DNA of 64,000 nucleotides, from positions 1 through 64,000 of the forward strand of contig NZ_LQIX01000007.1 of assembly GCF_001500045.1 (NCBI RefSeq), written 5' to 3'. The position numbers and the translations under genes are program-made. The notes below the pieces were generated by a model. That model worked only from the letters and a program-made list of their open reading frames with translations. It did no database searches and was not told where the DNA came from. The DNA is from Mycobacterium sp. GA-1199. Its GTDB lineage: Bacteria; Actinomycetota; Actinomycetes; Mycobacteriales; Mycobacteriaceae. Of this stretch, positions 41,784 through 50,146 are shown piece by piece (the stretch's first letter is position 1; each line of letters begins with the position of its first letter).

Positions 41784-44450
41784 TTACTCGTCGCCGCCTC
41801 CGTCGGTCTTGCTGTCGTCGCTGTCATTGCCGCCGTTCTCGTCGCCCGCCTTGGTGACGTCCGAGGCGGCGTCCTTGTCAGCGTTCGCGGCGCTCGATCC
41901 CGGCACCCTGGCCACGGTTCCGGGCTCCACCTTGTTGGCGCCGCCGTCCCCATTGTCCTTCCTGGTGCCGCGGTAGCGGCCGTCCGGAGTCGCCTTGTTG
42001 GCGCCACCGTTGGCGTCGGTCTTGCCGGCGCCGCTTCCGCCGCTTCCGCCGGTGCCGTCCCTCTCGCCGGAGCGAGCGTCGACGCGATCGAGATTCTCCA
42101 CCGCCGACCGCACTCCGCCGACGACCTCGTTGACCCCATCCCGCACGGTGGCCAGCCCTTGGCCGACCTCCCGCTGCCGCTCGCCCAGGTCGGCCTGACT
42201 CGGCCTCGGCACGTCGGGCGTTTGGCGCTCGACCTCTGAAGTCACGCTCGAGACCTGTTCTCCGAACTGAGAACTGACGGTCTTCAAGATCGAGCCGGGC
42301 GCCGCCAGCATCGTATTGAGTTGAGCGCGCTGCTCGGTTGTCAGTCCGATCTTCGTCTGCTCGACCAACTGCGTCACCGCGCGCGTCAACACATCGGTCA
42401 TCTCGTCGCCCACACCTGAACCCAGCAGGCGGATGAAATCGCCTGGCAACATGGCCATCTGGGCCGGCGTCAGCGTCGGCGTGCCGAACAACGTCGGCTC
42501 ACCGAACTTGTCAAGCGAACGGCTGTACGTGCCGTCCGCATTTCGCACGACGTCGGAGTATCCGATGTTGACCAGCATCTTCAAAACCGGCTCGAGCGCA
42601 TCGGCCAGCGGCGTGTTGACGTCTTCGCCGGTGGCCAGACCGATGGCGGCCGCGGCCAGCCGAGGCAGCGCCAGCAATGGCAGCTCGTCCACCGGTAGCG
42701 TGTAGTAGATCGTCCCGTCCGGGCCGACATATCCACCCGCGCCGAGGTTTCCGAAGTCGACTCCGGTCAACAGATTAGTCAACAGCACCGCCGCCGCAAC
42801 CGAGTTGGCCCATGCGATCGGGTTGGCGGTCGCGGGGGCATCGGAGAGCAGGTCATACTGCCAACCGACGTCGGCTTTGACCGTCACGATGATCGGCTCC
42901 CCGTCGACCGAGTCGATCACGGTCTGCAGGTTGCCGAGTTCGTCGAAAGTGATGTCGCCGGCATTCCCCGTGAGCAGCTTGGTGATCAGGTCCGGGTCAA
43001 AGCCTTCGGGCAGCACGTCCTGGCGGTCGGGCGTCACCGGGTTGACTCCGGTGAGCTCTTCGTACATCGGCGCGAAGCGCGAGTAGAGGCCACCGTTCGC
43101 ACGGCCCGGATTCCTCACGAGCAGCAGCGACAGCAGGGTCACGTCGATCACGCCGCCCTCCTGCACCGTCTCCCAGCCCACCGGCGGCGCATCGGGAAAT
43201 TCGAGGTCACCCGGAAGCGGGATCTCGAGCGGATTGTTTGTGGTGTCCGTCCGTGTCACCGTGACCTTGCCGTCGCCGAAGGTGAGGCGAATTTTGCGTG
43301 GACCGGTCGCGGGATCGCCGACGGCGAAGGGGTTGTAGCCCTCGTGGGTGTTGCCGTTGGCGCTGTCGATGAAGGCTTGATACGCCTGACCGGCTGCGAT
43401 CGCCCCGTCGCCGTAGGCGATCAGGTTGACATTCGTGAGATAGGCGGTCCAGTTCAGCACCGGGGCAAGTGCACTGAGATCGCCGTTCTCGATAGCGTGC
43501 GCCAGATAGGCGAGCTGGCCAACCGTCGGCAGGCCCGCGACGTCGTCAGGCGACGCAACCCATTGACCCGAGGTGGTCGTGGTCCAGTACCCGTCTTCCT
43601 TCCAACCGAATTCCGGTACCTCTGTGGTGAATTCAATGGTTTGAGGGATGTTGGTCACGGCGGCCAGTGCCGCGGCCAAGCCGGCGCTGTGCCCAGCAGC
43701 GGCGGCGGCGGCCGCAACGGTGGGGTCCTTGGCCGCGGCCTGGGCAGCCGCGACGGCGGCTTTGCCGGCCTCTAAGGCTGCCTCACCTTTGGCGAAGGCG
43801 TCCGCAGCCGTCTTGATCGCCCCCGAAGGATTCTTTGGGTTACAGATGACCTTGCAGTACTTCTGGACGTACTCGTTGTACTTACGCGTGTATACCTGCG
43901 CGTACGTGGTGTTGTACGCCGCGGTGGAGGCGTCCTCCGAAGCCTTGGCGATATAGGCAGCACGAGCGACCTCGTATCCGCCGTCGTACGCGAGGTCATA
44001 CGCCTCGTCATACAGGGGGTTGGGCTCGTTGACCGAAACCGTGTGTGAGCCGGTCTGACCCCACTCACCGGGCGTGTAGTACTGCTCCTGGCCCGGGTCT
44101 GTCGGATCCAGCGGGTTGACCGGTGTGTACCAGTTCACCCACACCGGCTTCAGCTGCACGGGACCCAGGCCCCAGGCCACCAGCGGATTGCGGTCCTTGG
44201 CCGCGACAATGGCGTTGTTGATCGCGACCGGATCATTCGGCAGCCTCGACCCCTCGCCAATCGGCAACCAGTCCGGAACCCCCACGAAGTAGGTCTGTGA
44301 CGAAGCGGCATTAGCCATCGACGGCGTCAGGACCATCGCTATCGACGTCGTCGCGATGGCACCCATCAACGCCAGCTTTTTGCCGCTCCCACGGCTGAGC
44401 CTGCGCCTACGGGCCCGAGCCCCTTCCGGTTTTGCGCTCCAACTGCGCAT
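41784..44450 (-). CDS. Large exported PE-PPE-domain-like protein without PE/PPE N-terminus
   Basis: An 888-residue protein. A long basic start leads to a signal peptide (LALMGAIATTSIAMVLTPSM, cleavage near ANA-AS). The body contains YFVGVPDWLPIGEGSRLPN, an Ala-rich helical segment (~215-255), and LPLLALPRLAAAAIGLATGE followed by PLADALEPVLKMLVNIGYSD. These resemble the ending of PE-PPE C-terminal alpha/beta domains. No PE or PPE secretion domain is present, so export is by a normal signal peptide. The last ~150 residues are Gly/Asp/Lys-rich and disordered. A GGGTGGGA site precedes the ATG at 44450. Function unknown; an esterase-like fold is possible. Confidence 0.7.
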   Translation of the reverse strand: MRSWSAKPEGARARRRRLSRGSGKKLALMGAIATTSIAMVLTPSMANAASSQTYFVGVPDWLPIGEGSRLPNDPVAINNAIVAAKDRNPLVAWGLGPVQLKPVWVNWYTPVNPLDPTDPGQEQYYTPGEWGQTGSHTVSVNEPNPLYDEAYDLAYDGGYEVARAAYIAKASEDASTAAYNTTYAQVYTRKYNEYVQKYCKVICNPKNPSGAIKTAADAFAKGEAALEAGKAAVAAAQAAAKDPTVAAAAAAAGHSAGLAAALAAVTNIPQTIEFTTEVPEFGWKEDGYWTTTTSGQWVASPDDVAGLPTVGQLAYLAHAIENGDLSALAPVLNWTAYLTNVNLIAYGDGAIAAGQAYQAFIDSANGNTHEGYNPFAVGDPATGPRKIRLTFGDGKVTVTRTDTTNNPLEIPLPGDLEFPDAPPVGWETVQEGGVIDVTLLSLLLVRNPGRANGGLYSRFAPMYEELTGVNPVTPDRQDVLPEGFDPDLITKLLTGNAGDITFDELGNLQTVIDSVDGEPIIVTVKADVGWQYDLLSDAPATANPIAWANSVAAAVLLTNLLTGVDFGNLGAGGYVGPDGTIYYTLPVDELPLLALPRLAAAAIGLATGEDVNTPLADALEPVLKMLVNIGYSDVVRNADGTYSRSLDKFGEPTLFGTPTLTPAQMAMLPGDFIRLLGSGVGDEMTDVLTRAVTQLVEQTKIGLTTEQRAQLNTMLAAPGSILKTVSSQFGEQVSSVTSEVERQTPDVPRPSQADLGERQREVGQGLATVRDGVNEVVGGVRSAVENLDRVDARSGERDGTGGSGGSGAGKTDANGGANKATPDGRYRGTRKDNGDGGANKVEPGTVARVPGSSAANADKDAASDVTKAGDENGGNDSDDSKTDGGGDE

Positions 44451-44660
44451 GCGTGTCCCACCCCTGAAAATAAGTGTGCTTACTTACGGATGGAAATATT
44501 AACCGAGTAGTGGCGAACCCCGGTCGGGGCTGGGCTGGCGGTACGTCTTGGATGTGTTTGCTAGAGGTAATTTTCGTGCGCGTAGCTGGCGATTCTCAGC
44601 AAACTGTAAGATTGGTCACACCCGCGGGCATCCGCTGCGTCGCATCACGCGCGCGACAAC

Positions 44661-45329
44661 TCAGCGCAGGTAGGTCTCTTCGCCGGTCGGATATCCGCCG
44701 CCATGGGTCGTGATGTGCACATGGTCGTAATGGCCGTAGCCACCTCGCTGAGCGCCATCCGGCGTGTAGTACACGCCGCGCCAGATCGCATCCTGCAAGC
44801 CGAAGCGTTTCGCGTTGCGCAGTACGTACGAGACGATCTCGTCACCGAGCGCAATCCCCTCCGCGCTACCCGGATTGGGGATCATCACGTCGAGCGCCAA
44901 GCCGTTGGGATGCCACCTCAGCGAATCCGGGCGCACACCGCCGATATTGCTGATCTCAGGGAAGGCCTCGCTGATCGCGCGCGACGCCAGGATCGTCTTC
45001 ACCTGCAGGCCGCGCTCGGGTGCGATGCCGACCGGCAGAGAACGGTCGACAGTGCGGTAGCGGGCGGCCGCAACCATGGCGTCGGGTGCCACGCCGGGAT
45101 GGACATGACCGATGGCCGCCGCGGGGGATATCGGAGGGGCCGCGACAATCTCCAGACAACACGGCTGGGTGTCGACGACCTCTTCGACGACGGGCTTGCT
45201 CTCGGGGGCCGGACGTGCCTGAAGATGAACGTCTCCGCCAACCGCGAAGAAGACGGCGGCCGGTCCGAGCACGGCAGCCACGCCCATCGGTGACGTGCGC
45301 CGCTTCTTGGCTACGGAGTGCCGACCCAC
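44661..45329 (-). CDS. Exported M15/VanY-like (ARB_07466-type) domain protein
   Basis: A 222-residue protein. The basic N-terminus and hydrophobic stretch (GVAAVLGPAAVFFAVGG) form a signal or anchor. A Pro/Glu linker follows, then a C-terminal domain with WHPNGLALDVMIPN and GHYDHVHITTHGGG. The H...D...HxH spacing is that of metal-binding D-Ala-D-Ala carboxypeptidase-like folds. Similar domains are common in mycobacterial cell-wall proteins. A peptidoglycan-related role is likely, but catalysis is not proven. The ~210 bases between it and the start of the 888-residue gene downstream hold only an A/T-rich promoter-like stretch. Confidence 0.75.
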   Translation of the reverse strand: MGRHSVAKKRRTSPMGVAAVLGPAAVFFAVGGDVHLQARPAPESKPVVEEVVDTQPCCLEIVAAPPISPAAAIGHVHPGVAPDAMVAAARYRTVDRSLPVGIAPERGLQVKTILASRAISEAFPEISNIGGVRPDSLRWHPNGLALDVMIPNPGSAEGIALGDEIVSYVLRNAKRFGLQDAIWRGVYYTPDGAQRGGYGHYDHVHITTHGGGYPTGEETYLR

Positions 45330-45426
45330 GCAGGGTTGTATATCAAATCGTTACATTCGCCGCAATCCGGGACGATCGGCTGTGACGGTACTCGACCAGG
45401 GTGGATCATCTCCGAACGTGGCGAGA

Positions 45427-46188
45427 ATGCTCGAAGACAAGGTCATCATGGTCGCCGGCCTCGGCGGCATCGGCAACGGGCTGGCGCGCAGGTTCGCCGA
45501 CGAGGGAGCCCGCCTGGTGATCGGGGATATCGACGCTGAGCTGGTGAAACGCGTCACTGACGACATCGACCCCGGCGGCGAGCGGATCCGCGGGACGCAT
45601 CTCGACGGCTCCGATGAGCAGTCCGTGATCACCGCGGTCGCACTGGCCGTGGACACCTTCGGTCGCCTCGACGGCATGCATGTGAACTTCACCAATGCCG
45701 CGGACGCCTATCTGCCCGGCGGAGTCGTGGAGCTTCCCCTTGAAGCCTTCGACGAGGTAATGCGCGTCAACACCCGCGGTTTCGTCATCTGCGCCAAGCA
45801 CGCCATACCCGTGATGGTCGAAGCCGGCGGCGGTTCGATCGTCTTCACCGCTTCCATCGACGCCTACAACGGCGCAGGCACCCGGGTGTCGTATGCCATG
45901 AGCAAAGCTGCCGAGTTGGCCCTGATGCGACACATCGCGCGCCGGTACGGACCGAAAGGCATCCGATGCAACGCGATCGCGCCCGGCTTGATCTGGCACT
46001 ACAAATTCGACCAGCAGCCGATGCCCGACGGCGTCATCGAACAGGCCCGCGCCCGACAGATGATCAAGGCCCGGTTCGGGACACCCAACGACGTCGCCGC
46101 ATTGGCCGCGCTTCTGCTCTCCGACGACGGCAGCTTCATCACCGCGCAGACGATCAGCGTTGACGGCGGAGTGACGTTCCGGCCCTGA
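45427..46188 (+). CDS. Short-chain dehydrogenase/reductase (SDR)
   Basis: A 253-residue classical SDR. It has the N-terminal nucleotide-binding AGLGGIGNGLARRFADEG (variant of TGxxxGIG), an acidic residue after strand 2 (IGDID, favouring NAD), catalytic Ser in SIVFTASIDAYNG, YxxxK as YAMSK, and a C-terminal ITAQTISVDGG. Substrate unknown. The ATG at 45427 begins MLEDKVIMVAG; a GTG 9 bases earlier is possible. It converges with the RsbW-like gene, whose stop is only 6 bases away. Confidence 0.85.
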   Translation: MLEDKVIMVAGLGGIGNGLARRFADEGARLVIGDIDAELVKRVTDDIDPGGERIRGTHLDGSDEQSVITAVALAVDTFGRLDGMHVNFTNAADAYLPGGVVELPLEAFDEVMRVNTRGFVICAKHAIPVMVEAGGGSIVFTASIDAYNGAGTRVSYAMSKAAELALMRHIARRYGPKGIRCNAIAPGLIWHYKFDQQPMPDGVIEQARARQMIKARFGTPNDVAALAALLLSDDGSFITAQTISVDGGVTFRP

Positions 46189-46194
46189 TCCCGG

Positions 46195-46602
46195 TCAGTG
46201 CAGACGCGACACCAATGTCCAGCGGTTACCGGTTTCCTCGCGCCGATAGGACAGCTCGTCGAGCACCCTCAGCGTGATGGCCAGCCCCCGGCCGCTTTCC
46301 GCGAGTTCGTCGGGCAACTCCACCTGACTGAGGTCGACGGGGGACGGTCCGCCGTCGTCGATGAGGGTCGCGATCACTTCGGTGGGTGAGACCGTGACCT
46401 CCATTCGCAACCGCACCGACTGGCCACCCCCTGCATGCTCGATGATATTGGCGCCGATCTCTCCGACCGCCAGATCCATCGACATCCGGGTCCCATCGGG
46501 AATGTCATGCCTCTGCCACACCTCGTCCAACGTTTCCTGCAGAGCTGCAAGGGTTTCCGGTCCGGTGGCCATTTCGACCACGGCGGCGGGATTCTGCATC
46601 AT
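46195..46602 (-). CDS. RsbW-like serine kinase / anti-sigma factor (HATPase)
   Basis: A 135-residue GHKL ATPase of the RsbW/SpoIIAB class. The N box is DLAVGEIGANIIEHAGG (E-x3-N-x3-H), the G1 region LIDDGGPSP and the G2 region ESGRGLAITLRVLDELSY. These proteins phosphorylate a STAS partner on serine and bind a sigma factor or other target when the partner is phosphorylated. The STAS gene is 9 bases upstream in the same operon and the SpoIIE phosphatase two genes further up, so all parts of a partner switch are present. No sigma factor gene is adjacent. Confidence 0.85.
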   Translation of the reverse strand: MMQNPAAVVEMATGPETLAALQETLDEVWQRHDIPDGTRMSMDLAVGEIGANIIEHAGGGQSVRLRMEVTVSPTEVIATLIDDGGPSPVDLSQVELPDELAESGRGLAITLRVLDELSYRREETGNRWTLVSRLH

Positions 46603-46611
46603 CGGTCGCTT

Positions 46612-46944
46612 CTAGTCGAATGCGGCATCGGCTGTGGGATGTGCGCGCAGCACTCGGTCCAGGTTCGTGAGCGACAACACGGTCTCCACCTGCGTCGTGG
46701 GCGCCGCGATTCTCAGATCCCCGCCCGCCTGCCTCGCGAGCTTGAGTCCGGAGATCAGCGCCCCGAGTCCCGACGAGTCGATGAACTCCGTTGCCGACAG
46801 ATCCACGACCAGCCGGGTGTTGCCGCCCTCGATGAGGCCGTGTAGTTCCGTGCGCAGCGCCGGCGCCGCCACCATGTTCAACCGCCCCTCGGGCTTCACC
46901 ACCACTGCGCCCGAAGCTGTTGTACGCCTAGTCGATCCGGTCAC
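46612..46944 (-). CDS. STAS-domain anti-sigma factor antagonist
   Basis: A 110-residue single STAS domain (VVVKPEGRLNMVAAPALRTE) with the phosphorylatable serine in ATEFIDSSGLGALISGLKL. It should bind the RsbW-like kinase when unphosphorylated and release its target. Its start overlaps the end of the GT2 gene by 4 bases (46941-46944). This ties its synthesis to the polysaccharide synthase. Confidence 0.9.
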   Translation of the reverse strand: MTGSTRRTTASGAVVVKPEGRLNMVAAPALRTELHGLIEGGNTRLVVDLSATEFIDSSGLGALISGLKLARQAGGDLRIAAPTTQVETVLSLTNLDRVLRAHPTADAAFD

Positions 46945-48911
46945 TTCTCACCTTCCGCTTCATGGCCGCGATACCGCACCGCCTGGAACACCACGCTCAG
47001 GATGATCAGGTCGAAGAGCACCCAGAATAGATTCACTCCGACGCCCAGCACCGAGATTGCGCCGAAATACAACTGGACGATCCCGATGACCGAGGCGACC
47101 ACCAGCAGCACCATGGCAGCGATCTGCCATTTCACCAATCCCCACGGAATGGCACCCGCACCCTGCCGCGTCTTGGGCGTCACCGCGAAGCCGAGCGGCC
47201 GGTCGAAGTAAACATTGCGAAATGCCGTGATACACGCCTTGATCCACACCGGGAACAGCGCAAGACTGTACTGCTGGCCACGCCATGTCGGCGTACCCCT
47301 GCTGACGACGATGAAAAGGAGCTGATTGAGGATCAGGAACGGGATCAACCGCCCGAAGAAGTCCCAGCTGTATGCCTGCACCGGCATGACGTTGAAGATC
47401 AGGAAGATTGCCGGGGCGGCGATGTAGGCCAACGCCGCGAAACCCGCCAGGTAGCTCCACATCGTCGCGAAGTACATCAGGCGCTGTCCGATGCTCAGCC
47501 CCTTGACGAACAGTGGGTTCTCCTTGAGCATCACCTGAATCGTGCCCTGTGCCCAACGCAGCCGCTGCGTGAGCATGGTTCGCACGTCGTCGGGCGCCAG
47601 CCCCTTGGCCAGGATCTCGTGGTGGTAGGCCGACTTCCACCCGAGCGCGTGCATGCGCATGCAGGTGGCCATGTCCTCGGTCACGGAGATGGTGGCCATC
47701 GGCAGCATCGGCTGGGCCTCGTCGTCCCTCCCGACGTCGACCGCGCGGATCATGGTGCGGATCGACTCCAGGGCCCCCAACGGTGACCAGTCCCGTCCGG
47801 CCAGCGATTCCAGGGCCTCGTCGTCGAAGATGACTGCGGTGTCGAGTTGTTCACCCTGCCCACTCAGCGCGGCGATGGCATCTAGATCGGCGCGCATGGC
47901 GCTGACGTCGGCATCCACCAAGCTCTTTGCCGCCGCGTCGACGCGTTGCTGGAATAGGTAGGTGATGTCGGCCAGCGGTTGCTTGTTCTTGAGCGCGGCA
48001 CGGGACTCGTGCACTGCGTCCTCGACGCTCGTCAGGGCGGCCAACACGTCCGGTTGGTCCCTGCCGATCTTGCGCTTGGCCTGTTTGAGGATCTTGCGGG
48101 AGGTGTAGAGCGCGCGTTTGATGCCGTCTTCAACCGCGCGCACATAGCCGGTCACACCGAGTTGCATCAGCGCATCGCGTCGCAGAACGGCGTTGGATCC
48201 ACAGAAATAGGCAGCATTCCAACCGTCTTTGCCTTGCTGGATCGGACCATAGAACAGTGGCGCCTGGCTGCCCAGCGGGTCGGAGAACGGGACGTTGACG
48301 AAGTATTGCGGCGTCTGCACCAACGCCATCTTCTCGTCACGGAAATAACCCAGCGTACGATCGAGGATCTCCGGCTCCGGAACCTGGTCAGCGTCGAGGA
48401 TCAGGATGAACTCACCGTCGGTCTCGAGCAGCGCATTGTTCAAGTTTCCGGCCTTCGCGTGACGCGGTTTGTCCAGCCAATGCGACGACCGGACCAGATA
48501 GCCGATCCCGCGTTCGGCGGCCGCCTGCGCCAACTCGTCGCGTTCCCCGTCGTCGAGAATGTAGGTCCGATGTGGATACCGAATGCGTTGCGCCGCTTCG
48601 GCTGTCGCGATCACCATGTCGATGGGCTCGTTGTACGTGGTGATGAACACGTCGACCGTCGCCCCCTCGGGAGGCGGTGGCGGCGGAGGCCGCCGACGCA
48701 ATCGCCACATCGTCATCCCAAACAGAAGCGAGTCAATGAGGCTGTAGGTCTCGGCCAACACGAGAGGGACGGCGATCCACCACGCCGACCAGTTCGTCGA
48801 GGCAAGCCATCGCCATACGACGTAATTGATGCCCAAGACCGCCGTCACCACGATCAGCAGCCGCAGCCACGGTGACGGCGTGGTTCCTTCCGACGAATGC
48901 TTGTGTGTCAC
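46941..48911 (-). CDS. Cellulose-synthase-like GT2 membrane glycosyltransferase
   Basis: A 656-residue processive-type GT2. Two N-terminal helices (about 16-34, 43-66) precede the GT-A core: ILDDGERDE (D120-D121), ILDADQVPEPE (D173/D175), CGSNAVLRRDAL, VTEDMATCMRM (TED near 410) and QRLRWAQGT (QxxRW near 450). About five to six C-terminal helices follow; no PilZ domain is evident. A mostly helical ~150-residue insertion separates CGSNAVLRRD from the TED motif, which canonical BcsA does not have. It should polymerise a beta-linked glycan from UDP- or GDP-sugars and export it. It overlaps both neighbours by 4 bases in a five-gene operon. Confidence 0.9.
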   Translation of the reverse strand: MTHKHSSEGTTPSPWLRLLIVVTAVLGINYVVWRWLASTNWSAWWIAVPLVLAETYSLIDSLLFGMTMWRLRRRPPPPPPPEGATVDVFITTYNEPIDMVIATAEAAQRIRYPHRTYILDDGERDELAQAAAERGIGYLVRSSHWLDKPRHAKAGNLNNALLETDGEFILILDADQVPEPEILDRTLGYFRDEKMALVQTPQYFVNVPFSDPLGSQAPLFYGPIQQGKDGWNAAYFCGSNAVLRRDALMQLGVTGYVRAVEDGIKRALYTSRKILKQAKRKIGRDQPDVLAALTSVEDAVHESRAALKNKQPLADITYLFQQRVDAAAKSLVDADVSAMRADLDAIAALSGQGEQLDTAVIFDDEALESLAGRDWSPLGALESIRTMIRAVDVGRDDEAQPMLPMATISVTEDMATCMRMHALGWKSAYHHEILAKGLAPDDVRTMLTQRLRWAQGTIQVMLKENPLFVKGLSIGQRLMYFATMWSYLAGFAALAYIAAPAIFLIFNVMPVQAYSWDFFGRLIPFLILNQLLFIVVSRGTPTWRGQQYSLALFPVWIKACITAFRNVYFDRPLGFAVTPKTRQGAGAIPWGLVKWQIAAMVLLVVASVIGIVQLYFGAISVLGVGVNLFWVLFDLIILSVVFQAVRYRGHEAEGEK

Positions 48912-50146
48912 GGTCCGTCCCGGCGTACCGCGATCAAGGTCACGTCGTCGAGCGGCGGCTTCCTGGTTGTCAAGGCTCCCACCGCGGCACAGAGTTCACC
49001 CGGCTGGGCGTGGGCGGCAATGAAATTCAGGATGTCCTGCTCAACGGCTGAGCGCCCCAGCAAGTCCAGCGACCCGTCCGAGGCAACCACCAGCATGTCT
49101 CCCGGCTCCAACACCGTCTCCTGTGTTCCCCAGGTGTCGTCGGGTACGACACCCATTGGTAGCCCACCTGCGGATAAGCGTTCGACCGTCCCGGTTCGCC
49201 TCAACACCGCGGCGATTCCGTGGCCGACGTCGACGTACTGCACCCGGCCGGTCATCGTGTCCAGCCGGGCATGAAAAATCGTCACGAAGGTTTCTGTGCG
49301 ACTAAAGTCTTCGGTCAACTGGCTGGCCACCGAGTTGATCGCTGCCGACAGGTCGGCGTCGTGCGCCACCTGGTCGACAGCGCGCGACGCTCCCCTCAGC
49401 GCCGACCGCACACTCGCGGTCAACAGTGCCGCCCCCAGCCCCTTGCCCATCACGTCGGCGACAGTGAACACCGCGCCGCGTTGCACGGGGTAGTAGTCGT
49501 AGAAGTCGCCGCCGACCGCGAAGGCGGGCGAACACATCGCGCAAACCGAGTAGCCCGGGAGGTCGTCGATTGCCGGAGGCAGGAGCAGACGCTGAATGGC
49601 GGCCGCCCTCTCCAAGTCGTCGGACCGTTCGAGTTCGCGTTGCGCCCATACGGCGAGCTGACGGAACACCTCGCGCTGTCGAGCGTCGAGTGAACGCGGT
49701 TTCAAATCGTAGATGCAGAAGGTGCCGACCGCATGACCGCCGGGACCGAACAGCGGATAACCGGCGTAGAACCGGATTCCGTCCTCGGCTGCGATAGCGG
49801 GCAGCGCAGCGAATTCCGGTTCGGCGGTGAGGTCGTCGACAATCAGGGCCGGCTCTGACGGTTTGTCATAGGTCCGCGCGATGGTGGCTCGACACACCGA
49901 GGTCTCGCGAGGTCCGCTGATCTCAAGACCCTCGCCCACCGCCTGCTTACACCATTGGCGGTCACGGTCGATGAAGTTGATGTATGCCCTCGGCACCTCG
50001 AAAATCAGTTGGGCCATGCGGATGATCCGGTCGAACCGCTCTTCCGCCGGGGTGTCGAGGATGTCCAGTTGTGTCAGGGAGTGAAGCCGCTGCTCTTCCA
50101 CTTCGGCCGGGAGGGCGAAGCGGTCGTAAACCACGTCCGATGTCAT
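48908..50146 (-). CDS. GAF - SpoIIE/PP2C phosphatase (RsbU-like)
   Basis: A 412-residue cytoplasmic protein. The N-terminal GAF-type sensor (about 20-165, with INFIDRDRQWCKQAVG and GIRFYAGYPLFGPGGHAVGT) is followed by a PP2C-type phosphatase of the SpoIIE family. That domain has FAVGGDFYDYYPV, ADVMGKGLGAALLTA, VDVGHGIAAVLRR and LVVASDGSLDLLGRS, which supply the metal-binding Asp residues. It should dephosphorylate the STAS protein encoded two genes downstream. The GAF ligand is unknown; one tryptophan-cysteine pair (QWCKQ) is typical of this GAF group. Overlaps the GH26-like and GT2 genes by 4 bases each. Confidence 0.9.
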   Translation of the reverse strand: MTSDVVYDRFALPAEVEEQRLHSLTQLDILDTPAEERFDRIIRMAQLIFEVPRAYINFIDRDRQWCKQAVGEGLEISGPRETSVCRATIARTYDKPSEPALIVDDLTAEPEFAALPAIAAEDGIRFYAGYPLFGPGGHAVGTFCIYDLKPRSLDARQREVFRQLAVWAQRELERSDDLERAAAIQRLLLPPAIDDLPGYSVCAMCSPAFAVGGDFYDYYPVQRGAVFTVADVMGKGLGAALLTASVRSALRGASRAVDQVAHDADLSAAINSVASQLTEDFSRTETFVTIFHARLDTMTGRVQYVDVGHGIAAVLRRTGTVERLSAGGLPMGVVPDDTWGTQETVLEPGDMLVVASDGSLDLLGRSAVEQDILNFIAAHAQPGELCAAVGALTTRKPPLDDVTLIAVRRDGP

